Shown one piece after another: positions 51,741 through 60,493 of a stretch of DNA of 64,000 nt; position 1 is the first letter of the stretch; the number at the start of each line of letters is the position of its first letter. The stretch is from positions 1,364,001 through 1,428,000 of the forward strand of contig NZ_CP094656.1 in assembly GCF_030643805.1 (NCBI RefSeq), given 5' to 3'. The notes below the pieces were generated by a model. It saw only the letters and a list, made by a program, of their open reading frames with translations. It searched no databases and was not told the DNA's origin. The translations under genes were made by a program, and so were the position numbers. This DNA comes from Alkalihalobacillus sp. AL-G (lineage in GTDB: Bacteria > Bacillota > Bacilli > Bacillales > Fictibacillaceae).

Positions 51741-52565
51741 ATGACCAAATTCATTTGTACTACGTGTGGGGTCCAATATCTAGAAAGTGAGCAACCGCCC
51801 GATACGTGCCTGGTTTGTAATGAGGAGCGGCAGTATGAAAATCCGTTTGGCCAGGAGTGGACGACACTTACGCAAATGCGTGAATCTGACACTTTTAAAA
51901 ATGAAATTGTCCAGGAGGAGGAAAATCTGTTCAGCATAACAACAACACCTAGTTTCGGGATTGGACAGACGGCGTATCTCGTGCGGGAAAATGGCTTGAA
52001 CATACTTTGGGATTGTATCACTTATTTAGACGAAGAAACGATCCGCAAAATTAATGAGCTTGGCGGAATTGATGCGATTGCCCTTTCCCACCCGCATTAT
52101 TATTCGACTCAGGTTGAATGGGCTGAGAAGTATGATGCCCCGATTTATATTCATGAGGATGATCAGGAGTGGGTGATGGAGCTGAGTGAACGAATCAAAT
52201 ACTGGTCCGGTGAGCAGATGGAGTTATCAAACAAAATTACGCTTCAACGATTAGGTGGTCATTTTAAGGGTGGAGCAGTCCTGTATTGGCCAAATGGAAA
52301 TGCAGGTAAAGGAATTCTATTGACCGGCGACATCATTCAGGTCGTGGCGGATCGCAATTGGGTTAGTTTTATGTACAGCTATCCGAACCTGATTCCACTC
52401 CCAGCGAGTAAGGTGAAAGAGATCGCAGCACGAGTGAAGAGCCTCAAATTTGATCGTATTTATAATGCGTTTCATAAAATAGTTCCGACCAACGGAAATA
52501 AAGCTGTTCAACGATCGGCTAATCGATATATCAGTGCACTGGAAGAAACCCTTTTTGATACGTGA
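51741..52565 (+). CDS. MBL-fold hydrolase with N-terminal zinc ribbon
   Basis: 274 residues. The first 30 residues contain a rubredoxin-like zinc ribbon (CTTCG..CLVCNEE). The metallo-beta-lactamase fold follows with SHPHYYSTQVEW, a variant HxH motif (HPHYYS), GGHFKGGAVL, TGDI and AFHK. ATG behind GGAGTGG. Substrate unknown. Confidence 0.85.
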   Translation: MTKFICTTCGVQYLESEQPPDTCLVCNEERQYENPFGQEWTTLTQMRESDTFKNEIVQEEENLFSITTTPSFGIGQTAYLVRENGLNILWDCITYLDEETIRKINELGGIDAIALSHPHYYSTQVEWAEKYDAPIYIHEDDQEWVMELSERIKYWSGEQMELSNKITLQRLGGHFKGGAVLYWPNGNAGKGILLTGDIIQVVADRNWVSFMYSYPNLIPLPASKVKEIAARVKSLKFDRIYNAFHKIVPTNGNKAVQRSANRYISALEETLFDT

Positions 52566-52624
52566 CTTTATAAGTTCATATTTTACAAGGCTGTTAATTG
52601 GATTATTCCATGCTAACAGCTTTT

Positions 52625-53173
52625 TTATAATCGATCATCGAGTTCAATATCTGTATAAATTGCGATTAATACTACTGCTGGTTCCTCACCTATATTTTTC
52701 ACATTATGCGGGACACTCGCATTCCAGCTGAACGAATCACCTTCCTCTAAAACAACTGAATCCTCACCTTGTACAGCAAGAATTTTCCCTTGCAATACTA
52801 GATGACATTCTTCTCCTTCATGAGCGTGTGGCTCATCTCCAGTTGAAGCCCCAGGAGGAAATTCAACACGCAGCATCGTAAGTCCACCTTTGCAAGTTAA
52901 ATGTTCGACTTTAAGATTTTCTTTATTGTGAGTCGTATATTGCCGTTCATGTTTTCTAACTACACGTATACGCTGCTCTTTCTCTAAAAGGAGATAAGGC
53001 AAAGGGATCCCGAGGAAATTAGCGACTGTTTGTAACGTGTTAATAGATGGCGACGTATTGTTGTTTTCCATATTGCTGATAAATCCTTTGGAAAGTCCTG
53101 TACCCTCACTCATTTGTGCGATCGTAATCTTTTTTCTATTGCGTATAGCCCGAATCGTTGTACCGATATCCAT
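52625..53173 (-). CDS. XRE-cupin transcriptional regulator
   Basis: 182 residues from ATG 53173 behind GAGGTGGT. Helix-turn-helix GTTIRAIRNRKKITIAQMSEGTGLSKGFISNMENN (about 3-60) and a C-terminal cupin (FPPGASTGDEPHAHEGEECHLVLQGK, metal-ligand His residues in HAHEGEE). Such regulators sense small molecules. Divergent from the dioxygenase-DoxX-GTP cyclohydrolase genes, so it is the likely controller. Confidence 0.88.
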   Translation of the reverse strand: MDIGTTIRAIRNRKKITIAQMSEGTGLSKGFISNMENNNTSPSINTLQTVANFLGIPLPYLLLEKEQRIRVVRKHERQYTTHNKENLKVEHLTCKGGLTMLRVEFPPGASTGDEPHAHEGEECHLVLQGKILAVQGEDSVVLEEGDSFSWNASVPHNVKNIGEEPAVVLIAIYTDIELDDRL

Positions 53174-53370
53174 GTTATTCAACCACCTCTATATGTTTCC
53201 TAATAAACAACTTATTTATATATTAGCAAAAAAAACGTTGACAATCTACAATGCCCATTGTTACTCTATAAACAACAAATATTCATATTTAAAAACACAT
53301 CAATTTAGTGTAACTATACAATTCCACATTATTCTTTATGCAATTCATTGAGAAAGGAGGAGAGGTTACG

Positions 53371-54156
53371 ATGATGCCATCTTTTTTTGTCGCTCATGGA
53401 GCGCCACTTCTAGCGATTGAAGATAATGACTACACACAGTTTTTAAATAATTTGGGTTGTGCAGTGCCACGTCCAAAAGCGATCGTATTGTTTTCAGCCC
53501 ATTGGGAGTCATCCGTTCAAAAGGTAAGTAAAGTTGATGGATATTATAAGACGATCTATGATTTTGGAGGGTTTCCTGAAGAGCTGTATCGCATTCAATA
53601 TGCGGCTAAAGGTGATCAGCGGATTACGACTGATATACAAGAATTGTTCACTAAACACGGTGTTCCACATGAACTAGAAACGGAACGCGGTCTAGATCAT
53701 GGAGCTTGGGTTGTCCTTAAGCTGCTTTACCCAAATGCCGATATTCCTGTCATCTCAATGTCAGTAAATCCGCAGCTTACACCTGAGGAGCAGTACAAGG
53801 TTGGGGAATCCCTATCAGCGTTACAGGCAAATGACATCTTGATCATCGGCAGTGGTGGGACCGTGCATAACCTCAGTGCTTTAAATATGGTTGAAGACAA
53901 CGGGGCAATCGATCAATGGGCACGTGATTTCGATGAGTGGTTGGCGCGTCATTTGAAAAAGTGGGATGTAGACTCTCTTTTCAATTACAAGTCATTAGCC
54001 CCAGCAGCAAATCGTGCGGTGCCACCCTATGGGAACGAGCATTTCATACCGATATTTTATGCTATGGGGGCAGCCGATGATAGACGAGATGCAAGATTAT
54101 TACACCGTAGCTATCGATATGGAAACCTAAGTCAAAGTGTCTGGCAGTTTGGATAA
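53371..54156 (+). CDS. DODA-type extradiol ring-cleavage dioxygenase
   Basis: 261 residues from ATG 53371 behind AAAGGAGG/GAGAGG. Class III extradiol fold of the LigB/YgiD group: FFVAHGAPLLAIED with the ligand His, FSAHWESS, RGLDHGAWVVLKLLYP and GSGGTVHNLSAL. Cleaves catechol-like rings using metal; the natural substrate is unclear. First gene of a probable operon with DoxX. Confidence 0.9.
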   Translation: MMPSFFVAHGAPLLAIEDNDYTQFLNNLGCAVPRPKAIVLFSAHWESSVQKVSKVDGYYKTIYDFGGFPEELYRIQYAAKGDQRITTDIQELFTKHGVPHELETERGLDHGAWVVLKLLYPNADIPVISMSVNPQLTPEEQYKVGESLSALQANDILIIGSGGTVHNLSALNMVEDNGAIDQWARDFDEWLARHLKKWDVDSLFNYKSLAPAANRAVPPYGNEHFIPIFYAMGAADDRRDARLLHRSYRYGNLSQSVWQFG

Positions 54157-54213
54157 TCGAAAAACAGCATTTTATTTTAAAGAATTATTGATATTTAATA
54201 GGAGGTAAGAAGA

Positions 54214-54642
54214 ATGGAAAATAAATATGAGTGGAGTACGTTTATTTTACGTGTCGTGTTAGGAATCACATTTTTTGTTCACGGGTTGGCGAAATTCCAA
54301 GGTGGCATTGAAAACACCGTTGGATGGTTTGGAAGTATCGGCCTGCCAGGATTTCTCGCTTATGGTGTTGCCTTGTTAGAGTTAGTTGGTGGAATCGCAT
54401 TAGTTGTTGGCTTGGGAACTAGAATCATATCAGGCTTACTTGCATTACTGATGGCTGGAGCTATTTTAAAAGTGAAATTGCCTGTTGGCTTTATAGGAAA
54501 TGGACAGGCAGGCTATGAATTAGATCTCGCTTTCTTAGCAATGTCAGTAGCGATAGCTATAAATGGCAGTAATTTGTATGCACTGGATTCTAAACTTTTT
54601 AAAGGGCAAAAGCATCAAAACGAAAACACCAAATCAGCTTAA
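54214..54642 (+). CDS. DoxX family membrane protein
   Basis: 142 residues with four hydrophobic segments. ILRVVLGITFFVHGLAKF, and GFLAYGVALLELVGGIALVVGLGTR are typical DoxX motifs. ATG behind AGGAGG, 57 bp after the dioxygenase. In B. subtilis a comparable DoxX-dioxygenase pair (catDE) handles quinone and catechol stress; here a similar function is inferred. Confidence 0.88.
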   Translation: MENKYEWSTFILRVVLGITFFVHGLAKFQGGIENTVGWFGSIGLPGFLAYGVALLELVGGIALVVGLGTRIISGLLALLMAGAILKVKLPVGFIGNGQAGYELDLAFLAMSVAIAINGSNLYALDSKLFKGQKHQNENTKSA

Positions 54643-54740
54643 GTAAAACGATAGTCTGAATATCTGGTATGGAAGGGAATTGCAATGGCAATTTCGTTTC
54701 CGTTTCGGGGGTTTGTACGGTACTGAAAGGGGATGACATC

Positions 54741-55496
54741 ATGGCACAACTCGAACTTAAATCAAAAGTTCTATCCATTTTAAAAGATAAAATCCAATTG
54801 ATTAATACAGATGAAGGTGCTATTTACCTTGTAGGTCCAATTCGTCTCCCGGTTAATTTATTTGGCGAAACGGCTGTATTTCACTGGTATTGTTGGTTGA
54901 ATTGTGAGGAAGATACAAAAGATCTTCAACAGATCATTGATAAGTTGTCTTCGTCTAATTTAGCTGAATTGCAACAATCGAGTGTTTTGGTCTATGGGGA
55001 TTTTCAAAATCAAGAGGATGCCATCATCAGAATGCATTCAATCTGCCATACGGGGGATATCTTCGGAAGTAAACGATGTGATTGTGGTTATCAACTGAAA
55101 CAATCCATGCGTATGATTACTGAATATGGGGCGGGGGCATTATTTTATCTTGCAAATCATGAAGGTAGAGGGATTGGTTTATTCAGTAAGGCGATGGCTT
55201 ATTTACTTCAAGAAAACGGGTATGACACAGTAGAGGCGAATTTAGAACTTGGTTTTGTTGATGACGCTCGAAATTACAGTGATTCTATAGAAGTTTTGAA
55301 AGCATTACGTTCAAAACCGGTAACGCTTATGACGAATAATCCAAAAAAACTCGCAGCATTGAAAGCTGCTGATTTGCATGTGTCTGGCAGAACACCACTA
55401 TGGGGAGATATTACCGAGTATAACAAGAATTATCTACGGACAAAAATAAAGCGTTCTGGTCATTTAGAAGATGGTGGAGCTTGTCCCAATGACTAA
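54741..55496 (+). CDS. GTP cyclohydrolase II, stand-alone
   Basis: 251 residues from ATG 54741 behind AAAGGGG. The catalytic zinc Cys are in ICHTGDIFGSKRCDCGYQL, with HEGRGIGLF, YDTVEANLELGF and LMTNNPKK following, all in the order of RibA. Opens GTP to the pyrimidine precursor of riboflavin. It lacks the DHBP synthase domain normally fused to it in Bacillus, and no other rib gene is near, so it may be a second copy serving another pathway. No FMN riboswitch is visible upstream; only a small AATTGC/GCAATT hairpin. Confidence 0.88.
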   Translation: MAQLELKSKVLSILKDKIQLINTDEGAIYLVGPIRLPVNLFGETAVFHWYCWLNCEEDTKDLQQIIDKLSSSNLAELQQSSVLVYGDFQNQEDAIIRMHSICHTGDIFGSKRCDCGYQLKQSMRMITEYGAGALFYLANHEGRGIGLFSKAMAYLLQENGYDTVEANLELGFVDDARNYSDSIEVLKALRSKPVTLMTNNPKKLAALKAADLHVSGRTPLWGDITEYNKNYLRTKIKRSGHLEDGGACPND

Positions 55497-55502
55497 CCAG
55501 CG

Positions 55503-56507
55503 TTATTCTCTTATCAGCCTATTATGATCGGGAGAATGGGGTGGTTCTTCAAACCAACCTTTTTCAATCATGATGTTTGCTCCGTCTTCTGCATATAACG
55601 AAATTTCTACTAAAAGACGTCCGTATTTCAACGCGACATCCTTTCTCGGACTAGATCCCATTGCTGCCCCGTATTTTGCAATACCACCGGCTGCCATAGC
55701 TGTGATCAGGAACATCATCAATTTATCCGAAAAAGGGGAAACCTTTGAATTTGTAACCGCGGAGTCCCAGAGCATTGGCGCTGGAAGGTCATCCTGCGTT
55801 AACACTTGTTTTAAAATTTTCATTTGTTTATTAGCAATTTCTTTTCCTCTAATGAAGTAATTTTTTACTTTCTCGCTTTTGGCAACCTGTGCAAATCCAA
55901 GCAACGTCTCTTTTGCAACAAAGTTGGTTTCGTTCGTGAGAAATAAATGTGAAATTTCAATCACTGTCAAAGGACGTTGTTTCCCCATTAAATTTCCTAA
56001 AAAATTTTGATTGGTCACAAATTCTGCTTGGTCCGGTAATGATATATATGGAGGGCGAACATAGACCCCCTTTTTTAACAAAACCTCCTTGATCATTACC
56101 TGCAATTGTACGGCATCATTAAGGAGCTTTTCGTGAAAAGCAACAATATCGTAACGACTCCCCAGTCCAATTGCTAGCGCATCTGCTGACATTTGAGCAA
56201 CAGTCATATCCTTTAGGTTGTAAATGAAATAAAGATCCGAAAATAAACGAGGAGCATTTGTATTTACATCCTTGTTCGAAAAACCGGTTGGAATCGGAAA
56301 GTTTTCCCTTTCAAATAAATCGGTCAAAGATGTGAGGTATTCTTCCGTAGAACGCACTCCAAACTCAATGACTGTACGGAAATCACGATCTTCTACCTTT
56401 GCGGAAAAATACTTCAATACACAAAGTTTCGCGGTATCCTTAACATATTGTAACCATAAACTAGCCATTTCTGCTGAAGTTAAACGGGTTTCATGATTCA
56501 TTTCCAT
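55503..56507 (-). CDS. DUF3231 family protein
   Basis: 334 residues, ATG behind AAAGGGG. Two similar halves of helical bundles. LTSAEMASLWLQYVKDT at the N-terminus and FLITAMAAGGIAKYGAAMGSSPRKDVALKYGRLLVEISLYAEDGANIMI near the end (core SPRKDVALKYGRL) match DUF3231. Ferritin-like or coat-like roles have been guessed; the function is unknown. Tandem paralogue of the next gene upstream. Confidence 0.82.
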   Translation of the reverse strand: MEMNHETRLTSAEMASLWLQYVKDTAKLCVLKYFSAKVEDRDFRTVIEFGVRSTEEYLTSLTDLFERENFPIPTGFSNKDVNTNAPRLFSDLYFIYNLKDMTVAQMSADALAIGLGSRYDIVAFHEKLLNDAVQLQVMIKEVLLKKGVYVRPPYISLPDQAEFVTNQNFLGNLMGKQRPLTVIEISHLFLTNETNFVAKETLLGFAQVAKSEKVKNYFIRGKEIANKQMKILKQVLTQDDLPAPMLWDSAVTNSKVSPFSDKLMMFLITAMAAGGIAKYGAAMGSSPRKDVALKYGRLLVEISLYAEDGANIMIEKGWFEEPPHSPDHNRLIRE

Positions 56508-56520
56508 TTTAATTGCCCCT

Positions 56521-57522
56521 TTACTTTACTAACTGATTTCGGTCAGGTGCATGAGGCGGCTTTTCCAACCAACCGTGGTCAATCATGATGTTTGCTCCGT
56601 CTTCTGCATAAAGTGAGATTTCCATTAAGAGTCGGGAATATTTTATCCCTATATCTTTTCTTGGACTCACTGAAATGGCTGTCCCGTAATTTCCAATTCC
56701 AGCTGCAATCATAGCAGTCACGTGGAACATGATCAGTTTATCGGAAAATGTCGGTACCGTTGAATCTGTTACAGCTGTGTCCCAACTCATAGTCGCTGGA
56801 ATATCATCATCCAATTGGATTTGGCTGAAAATGTTGACATGTTTTTCGGCAATTTCTTTTCCGCGTACCAAAAACTCCTTTACCTTTTTCCTTTTTGCCA
56901 CTTGAGTAAATGCGACCATCATTTGTTTTCCAACGACATTTGTTTCGATATTTAAAAACAAGTGGGTCATTTCAACCGTCGTTAATGGACGTTGGTCTCC
57001 CCAAAGTTTCCCTAAGAAGCTTTGTTTTGTGGCAAAATCAACTTCATCTGGGGTGGAGATATAAGGGGGGCGAACATAAACGCCTTTTTCCATCATGACT
57101 TCCTTTGCTGCCTTATGTAATTTCACCGCATCTGCAAGGACCTTTTTATGAAAAGAAACAACATCAGAACGGGCAGCCAACCCAATTGCTAAGGTACTTG
57201 CTGTCATACCTAGGATCGACATATTTTTTAAATAAGACAGGTAAAATAAATCTGAAAACAAACGCGGGGCTTGTAAATTCACATCTTTTTTTGAAAAGCC
57301 TACGGGAATCGGAAATGTTGCTTGTTCAAAGAAACCCTGAAGAAACTCAATATGGTTTTTACATGAAGAAAAAGCCAATTCAAGAACCAAACGAACCTGG
57401 CTATCCTCAACGGTCATCAAAAAATGTGCTAATACACTTCTTGCGGCAGTGTCGTTTATATATTGTCCCCACAAACCCGCCATCTCCGCAGATGTTAATT
57501 GAGCATCATGATCCCTGTCCAT
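56521..57522 (-). CDS. DUF3231 family protein
   Basis: 333 residues from ATG 57522 behind AGGAGG; the longer upstream reading has no site. Clear paralogue of the neighbouring gene: the same LTSAEMAGLW start, YVRPPYIS, KQRPLT-like DQRPLTTVEM and EDGANIMI end. The 13-bp gap suggests one transcript. Confidence 0.82.
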   Translation of the reverse strand: MDRDHDAQLTSAEMAGLWGQYINDTAARSVLAHFLMTVEDSQVRLVLELAFSSCKNHIEFLQGFFEQATFPIPVGFSKKDVNLQAPRLFSDLFYLSYLKNMSILGMTASTLAIGLAARSDVVSFHKKVLADAVKLHKAAKEVMMEKGVYVRPPYISTPDEVDFATKQSFLGKLWGDQRPLTTVEMTHLFLNIETNVVGKQMMVAFTQVAKRKKVKEFLVRGKEIAEKHVNIFSQIQLDDDIPATMSWDTAVTDSTVPTFSDKLIMFHVTAMIAAGIGNYGTAISVSPRKDIGIKYSRLLMEISLYAEDGANIMIDHGWLEKPPHAPDRNQLVK

Positions 57523-57849
57523 GAATAAGGTCCTCCTAAGCACCGATTCTGAAAAAGTCATATTTTGATTTTAATAACTATAAATATAGAATTTTTTACA
57601 CGTTAGGCAAGCATAACTTTTCAGCAAGAAGAATTACCGACGTTGGAGAAAAGTTTACGTCCCAAGTATAAGTGCAACTAGGGCGATCGCCTACACAAAG
57701 GCTTGGCGCTAGCCAAGTTTTCTTTATAAGTTGTCCAAAAGATAAAAAAATATTATTAAAATACATCTTTAATCTGTTATAACAAAAAAGTCAGAGTCGG
57801 AACGCTAAGGGCCATCTCTGACTTTTTTGGTTGGCAAAATGAACACATG
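57523..57849. other. Gap of 327 bp without a gene
   Basis: Contains a perfect GGCGATCGCC palindrome at 57682-57691, a CTTGGC-GCTA-GCCAAG hairpin followed by TTTTCTTT (57702-57724) and the bidirectional terminator at 57784-57830. No ORF with a ribosome site was seen. Confidence 0.5.
57784..57830. terminator. Bidirectional terminator
   Basis: AAAAAAGTCAGAG / CTCTGACTTTTTT: a 13-bp stem that includes its own A and T runs, with a loop of about 19 nt. Confidence 0.75.
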
Positions 57850-57987
57850 TTAAAAGAAGAGTTTGAATGACTTTGTGACCGCCACCCACACGAATATGAT
57901 TATGAAGATAGAAAATAAAAAGCTTACACCTATGATTGGAACGGTATAGTTGTAAATTCCACCGTACTGAGACCCGAAAAAGCCCAT
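57850..57987 (-). CDS. Small membrane protein, 45 aa
   Basis: Short ORF from the sequence: ATG 57987 behind GGAAAGGAG, stop TAA at 57850-57852. Starts MGFFGSQYGGIYNYTV, then a hydrophobic helix (PIIGVSFLFSIFIIIFVWVAV) and a TKSFKLFF tail. The glycine/tyrosine-rich N-terminus before one helix resembles small YjcZ/SscA-like sporulation peptides of Bacillus, an uncertain comparison. It ends just before a terminator. Confidence 0.65.
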   Translation of the reverse strand: MGFFGSQYGGIYNYTVPIIGVSFLFSIFIIIFVWVAVTKSFKLFF

Positions 57988-58096
57988 GCAAGTTCTCCTT
58001 TCCCATTTTTACTACATAGTATGAAGGCATCCCTTTTTCAGATTAGAGTTTGCCCTATGGAAAGAAGAAATAGGCTTTCTTGTATAAAAAATTCAG

Positions 58097-58127
58097 TTGA
58101 CTCTAACGTTACGTTATACTTTATAGT
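58097..58127 (+). promoter_or_regulatory. MerR-type promoter with 19-bp spacer
   Basis: TTGACT (58097-58102), then 19 bp, then TATAGT (58122-58127). The spacer holds ACTCTAACGT .. ACTTTATAGT, an imperfect dyad. An overlong spacer with a central dyad is the hallmark of MerR-activated promoters. It precedes a Mta-like gene, so autoactivation is likely. Confidence 0.7.
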
Positions 58128-58151
58128 GAATTTTGAAGGGAGAGCAAAACG

Positions 58152-58904
58152 ATGGCAATGAAAGTGAAAGAAGTCGCGGATTTAGTTGGAATTAGTGTGC
58201 GCACACTACATCATTATGATGAAATCGGGTTATTAACACCTGAGCAGACGACCGACTCCGGGTATCGACTTTATTCTAATGAAAATCTTGAAATGTTACA
58301 ACAAATCCTATTTTTAAAAGAGTTAGGCTTCCCTTTGAAAAAAATTAGTAAGATTATCAGTAGTCCTTCATTTGATCGTAAAGAGGCATTGAAATTACAT
58401 CGGAAAATGTTGCTTGAGAAACGCGGTCGACTGGATAAGATGATTGCGACGATTGATAAAACGATCCTAAACACGGAAGGAGAAATTCAAATGTCTAACA
58501 AAGAAAAATTCGAAGGGTTCGATTTCAGTCATAATCCATATGAAAAAGAAGCACGAGAGCGTTGGGGTGATGAAACCGTCGATAAATCCAATGCCAAGTT
58601 AGGGAACATGTCTGAAGAAGAACAAAAAGCGATGGGCGACAAAATGAATACAATTTATCGTAAGCTTGCAGACCTCCGAAATAGCTCGCCAGATTCAGAT
58701 GAGGCACAACAAGCAATAAAGGAATGGTATGACTTTTTAAACGGAAACTTTGGTCATCACTATTCACTCGATGCCTTCAAAGGATTAGGTCAAATGTACG
58801 TTGAAGATGAGCGCTTTACCAAAAACATCGACCAGTTTGGTAAAGGGCTAGCAAGGTTCATGCGTGATGCGATGGCGGTTTATTCAGACAACAACAAAAA
58901 TTAA
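58152..58904 (+). CDS. MerR family regulator with TipAS domain (Mta-like)
   Basis: 250 residues. MerR helix-turn-helix and wing (KVKEVADLVGISVRTLHHYDEIGLL, DSGYRLYSNENL), a long coiled linker (about 80-115), and a C-terminal TipAS antibiotic-recognition domain (ERWGDETVD.., FLNGNFGHHYSLDAFKGLGQMY). This is the architecture of B. subtilis Mta and Streptomyces TipA, which activate multidrug exporter genes on drug binding. ATG behind AAGGGAG. Confidence 0.88.
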   Translation: MAMKVKEVADLVGISVRTLHHYDEIGLLTPEQTTDSGYRLYSNENLEMLQQILFLKELGFPLKKISKIISSPSFDRKEALKLHRKMLLEKRGRLDKMIATIDKTILNTEGEIQMSNKEKFEGFDFSHNPYEKEARERWGDETVDKSNAKLGNMSEEEQKAMGDKMNTIYRKLADLRNSSPDSDEAQQAIKEWYDFLNGNFGHHYSLDAFKGLGQMYVEDERFTKNIDQFGKGLARFMRDAMAVYSDNNKN

Positions 58905-58938
58905 TGTGGAGATTTAACCTAAAATAAAAATTTACGTA

Positions 58939-58980
58939 AAAACACCCCACCTATGCCATCGATCGGAGTGGGGTGTTTGA
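58939..58980. terminator. Bidirectional terminator
   Basis: AAACACCCCAC / GTGGGGTGTTT stem, with A- and T-rich sequence on the outside. Between convergent Mta-like and uppP genes. Confidence 0.8.
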
Positions 58981-58993
58981 CTGTAATAAATCT

Positions 58994-59827
58994 TTATAAG
59001 AAGTAAAGTACGTAAATCAGCACTGCGATAATCATACGATAGATTGCAAATGGTACAAGCTTGACTCGGTCAATCAGTTTTAAGAAAAATTGGATTGAAA
59101 TAAGTGCGAAAATAAATGCACTAATAAATCCGACGATCATAAACGGTAAGGCATCCATCGTGAAATACTGCCAGTTTTTAATGAGTGATAGACCACTTGC
59201 TCCAGCCATGACAGGGACAGCCATAATAAACGTGAAATCTGCCGATGCACGGTGACTTAACCCGAGCAAAACACCGCCAGAAATCGTTGAGCCTGAGCGT
59301 GAGAACCCTGGCCATAAACCGATACACTGAAAGAAACCCATTCCTAGTGCTTGCTTATATGAAATGTTATCTACTGATTCTGTAACATGCTTCTTTTTCT
59401 TATTATAGCGGTCAGCAATGATCATCAGGATTGCTCCCACGAATAACCCGATGATGACAGTTTCAGTACGAAAAAGGTTTTCGTCAATGTAGTCCTCGAA
59501 CAAAAATCCGATGATTCCTGCAGGAACGATGCCAACAAAAATATGGGATAATTTAAGCCGGTTTTCATTAGCAGTATATGAAGTTTTTTTGCCGAGATGT
59601 AACATGTTGAGAATGCGGTCTTTAAAGATGATTACAACAGCTAGTATCGAACCGAGCTGAATGACCACTTTAAATGTGACAGCTACTTCTTCGTTAAACA
59701 ATTGCTTTGATTTTAACCATAAATCATCGACGATAATCATGTGCCCTGTGGAAGAGACAGGCGCAAATTCGGTTAAACCTTCTACAAATCCAAGTATGAT
59801 TGCAACTAAAAATTCCCAAGTAGTCAT
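58994..59827 (-). CDS. uppP: Undecaprenyl-diphosphatase UppP (BacA)
   Basis: 277 residues with about eight membrane segments. Both active-site motifs are present: GLTEFAPVSSTGHM (first) and PGFSRSGSTISGG (second). It dephosphorylates undecaprenyl pyrophosphate to recycle the cell-wall lipid carrier and gives bacitracin tolerance. ATG behind AAAAGGAG. Fourth-position Ala-Pro-Val in place of the usual Leu-Pro-Ile is a minor variation. It lies 3 bp after the next upstream gene, so it appears to be part of the PadR operon. Confidence 0.95.
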   Translation of the reverse strand: MTTWEFLVAIILGFVEGLTEFAPVSSTGHMIIVDDLWLKSKQLFNEEVAVTFKVVIQLGSILAVVIIFKDRILNMLHLGKKTSYTANENRLKLSHIFVGIVPAGIIGFLFEDYIDENLFRTETVIIGLFVGAILMIIADRYNKKKKHVTESVDNISYKQALGMGFFQCIGLWPGFSRSGSTISGGVLLGLSHRASADFTFIMAVPVMAGASGLSLIKNWQYFTMDALPFMIVGFISAFIFALISIQFFLKLIDRVKLVPFAIYRMIIAVLIYVLYFL

Positions 59828-59830
59828 CTA

Positions 59831-60481
59831 TTAATCTCCTTTTAATCCTGTTAATTTCTTATAGAACATCGCATCAAACAACTTATAAAGAAAAAACATA
59901 CCGCATAGTCCGAGTCCATAAAGGAAGATTGTTGTTTCCAAAACGACTAGGACCAACGAAGATAAGAATACCATTTCTGTTACTAAGAATAAACAAATAG
60001 TTACAATTGCCGCAATACATGTATAACCCCATAAATAGTAATGTGCATGGAGGTTGAAGAGCATTGTATTTTTCGATAAAGTGGTGAACTCTTTCACTTT
60101 GAATTGCTGAATCGCTTGTTTGGCTGCGTCGTGTTTGTTCAAGCCCTGATCAACCAAATCACTAGCATAATCCTCTAAATAGGTTTGCAGTTCAAGTTGA
60201 TCGTCAGGGTCTAAAGCGAGGTTGTTCACGAATGCTTGTATATCATTATATTTTTGGTACATTGCATTCATTCGAATATGACCAATATAATTCAAAATTC
60301 CCCATAAAACTGCAAGGAAAAAGGCCAATAAACATCCCGCTAGCGTATACAATTGGATCGTGGATGGATCGTTGTAAAGATCAACATAAACGGTGACGAC
60401 GAAAAGCAGGATGGAGACGATAAGAAGCCAACCGTATGTAATATCTCTTAAACTGAAAATCTTTTTCATCAATGGACTCAT
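59831..60481 (-). CDS. Membrane protein paired with PadR
   Basis: 216 residues: two N-terminal hydrophobic segments (about 17-60), a helical cytoplasmic part of about 70 residues (LALDPDDQLELQTYLEDYASDLVDQGLNKHDA, core of a DUF1700/permease-prefix-like helical domain), and two C-terminal segments. Such proteins often follow PadR genes and are regulated by them. ATG behind AAGGAGG, 12 bp after padR. Confidence 0.7.
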   Translation of the reverse strand: MSPLMKKIFSLRDITYGWLLIVSILLFVVTVYVDLYNDPSTIQLYTLAGCLLAFFLAVLWGILNYIGHIRMNAMYQKYNDIQAFVNNLALDPDDQLELQTYLEDYASDLVDQGLNKHDAAKQAIQQFKVKEFTTLSKNTMLFNLHAHYYLWGYTCIAAIVTICLFLVTEMVFLSSLVLVVLETTIFLYGLGLCGMFFLYKLFDAMFYKKLTGLKGD

Positions 60482-60493
60482 CTTTATCCCTCC

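Noticed and set aside
54643-54740. FMN riboswitch before the GTP cyclohydrolase II gene
   Set aside because: The leader is under 100 bp and lacks the conserved riboswitch blocks; only a small hairpin is present.
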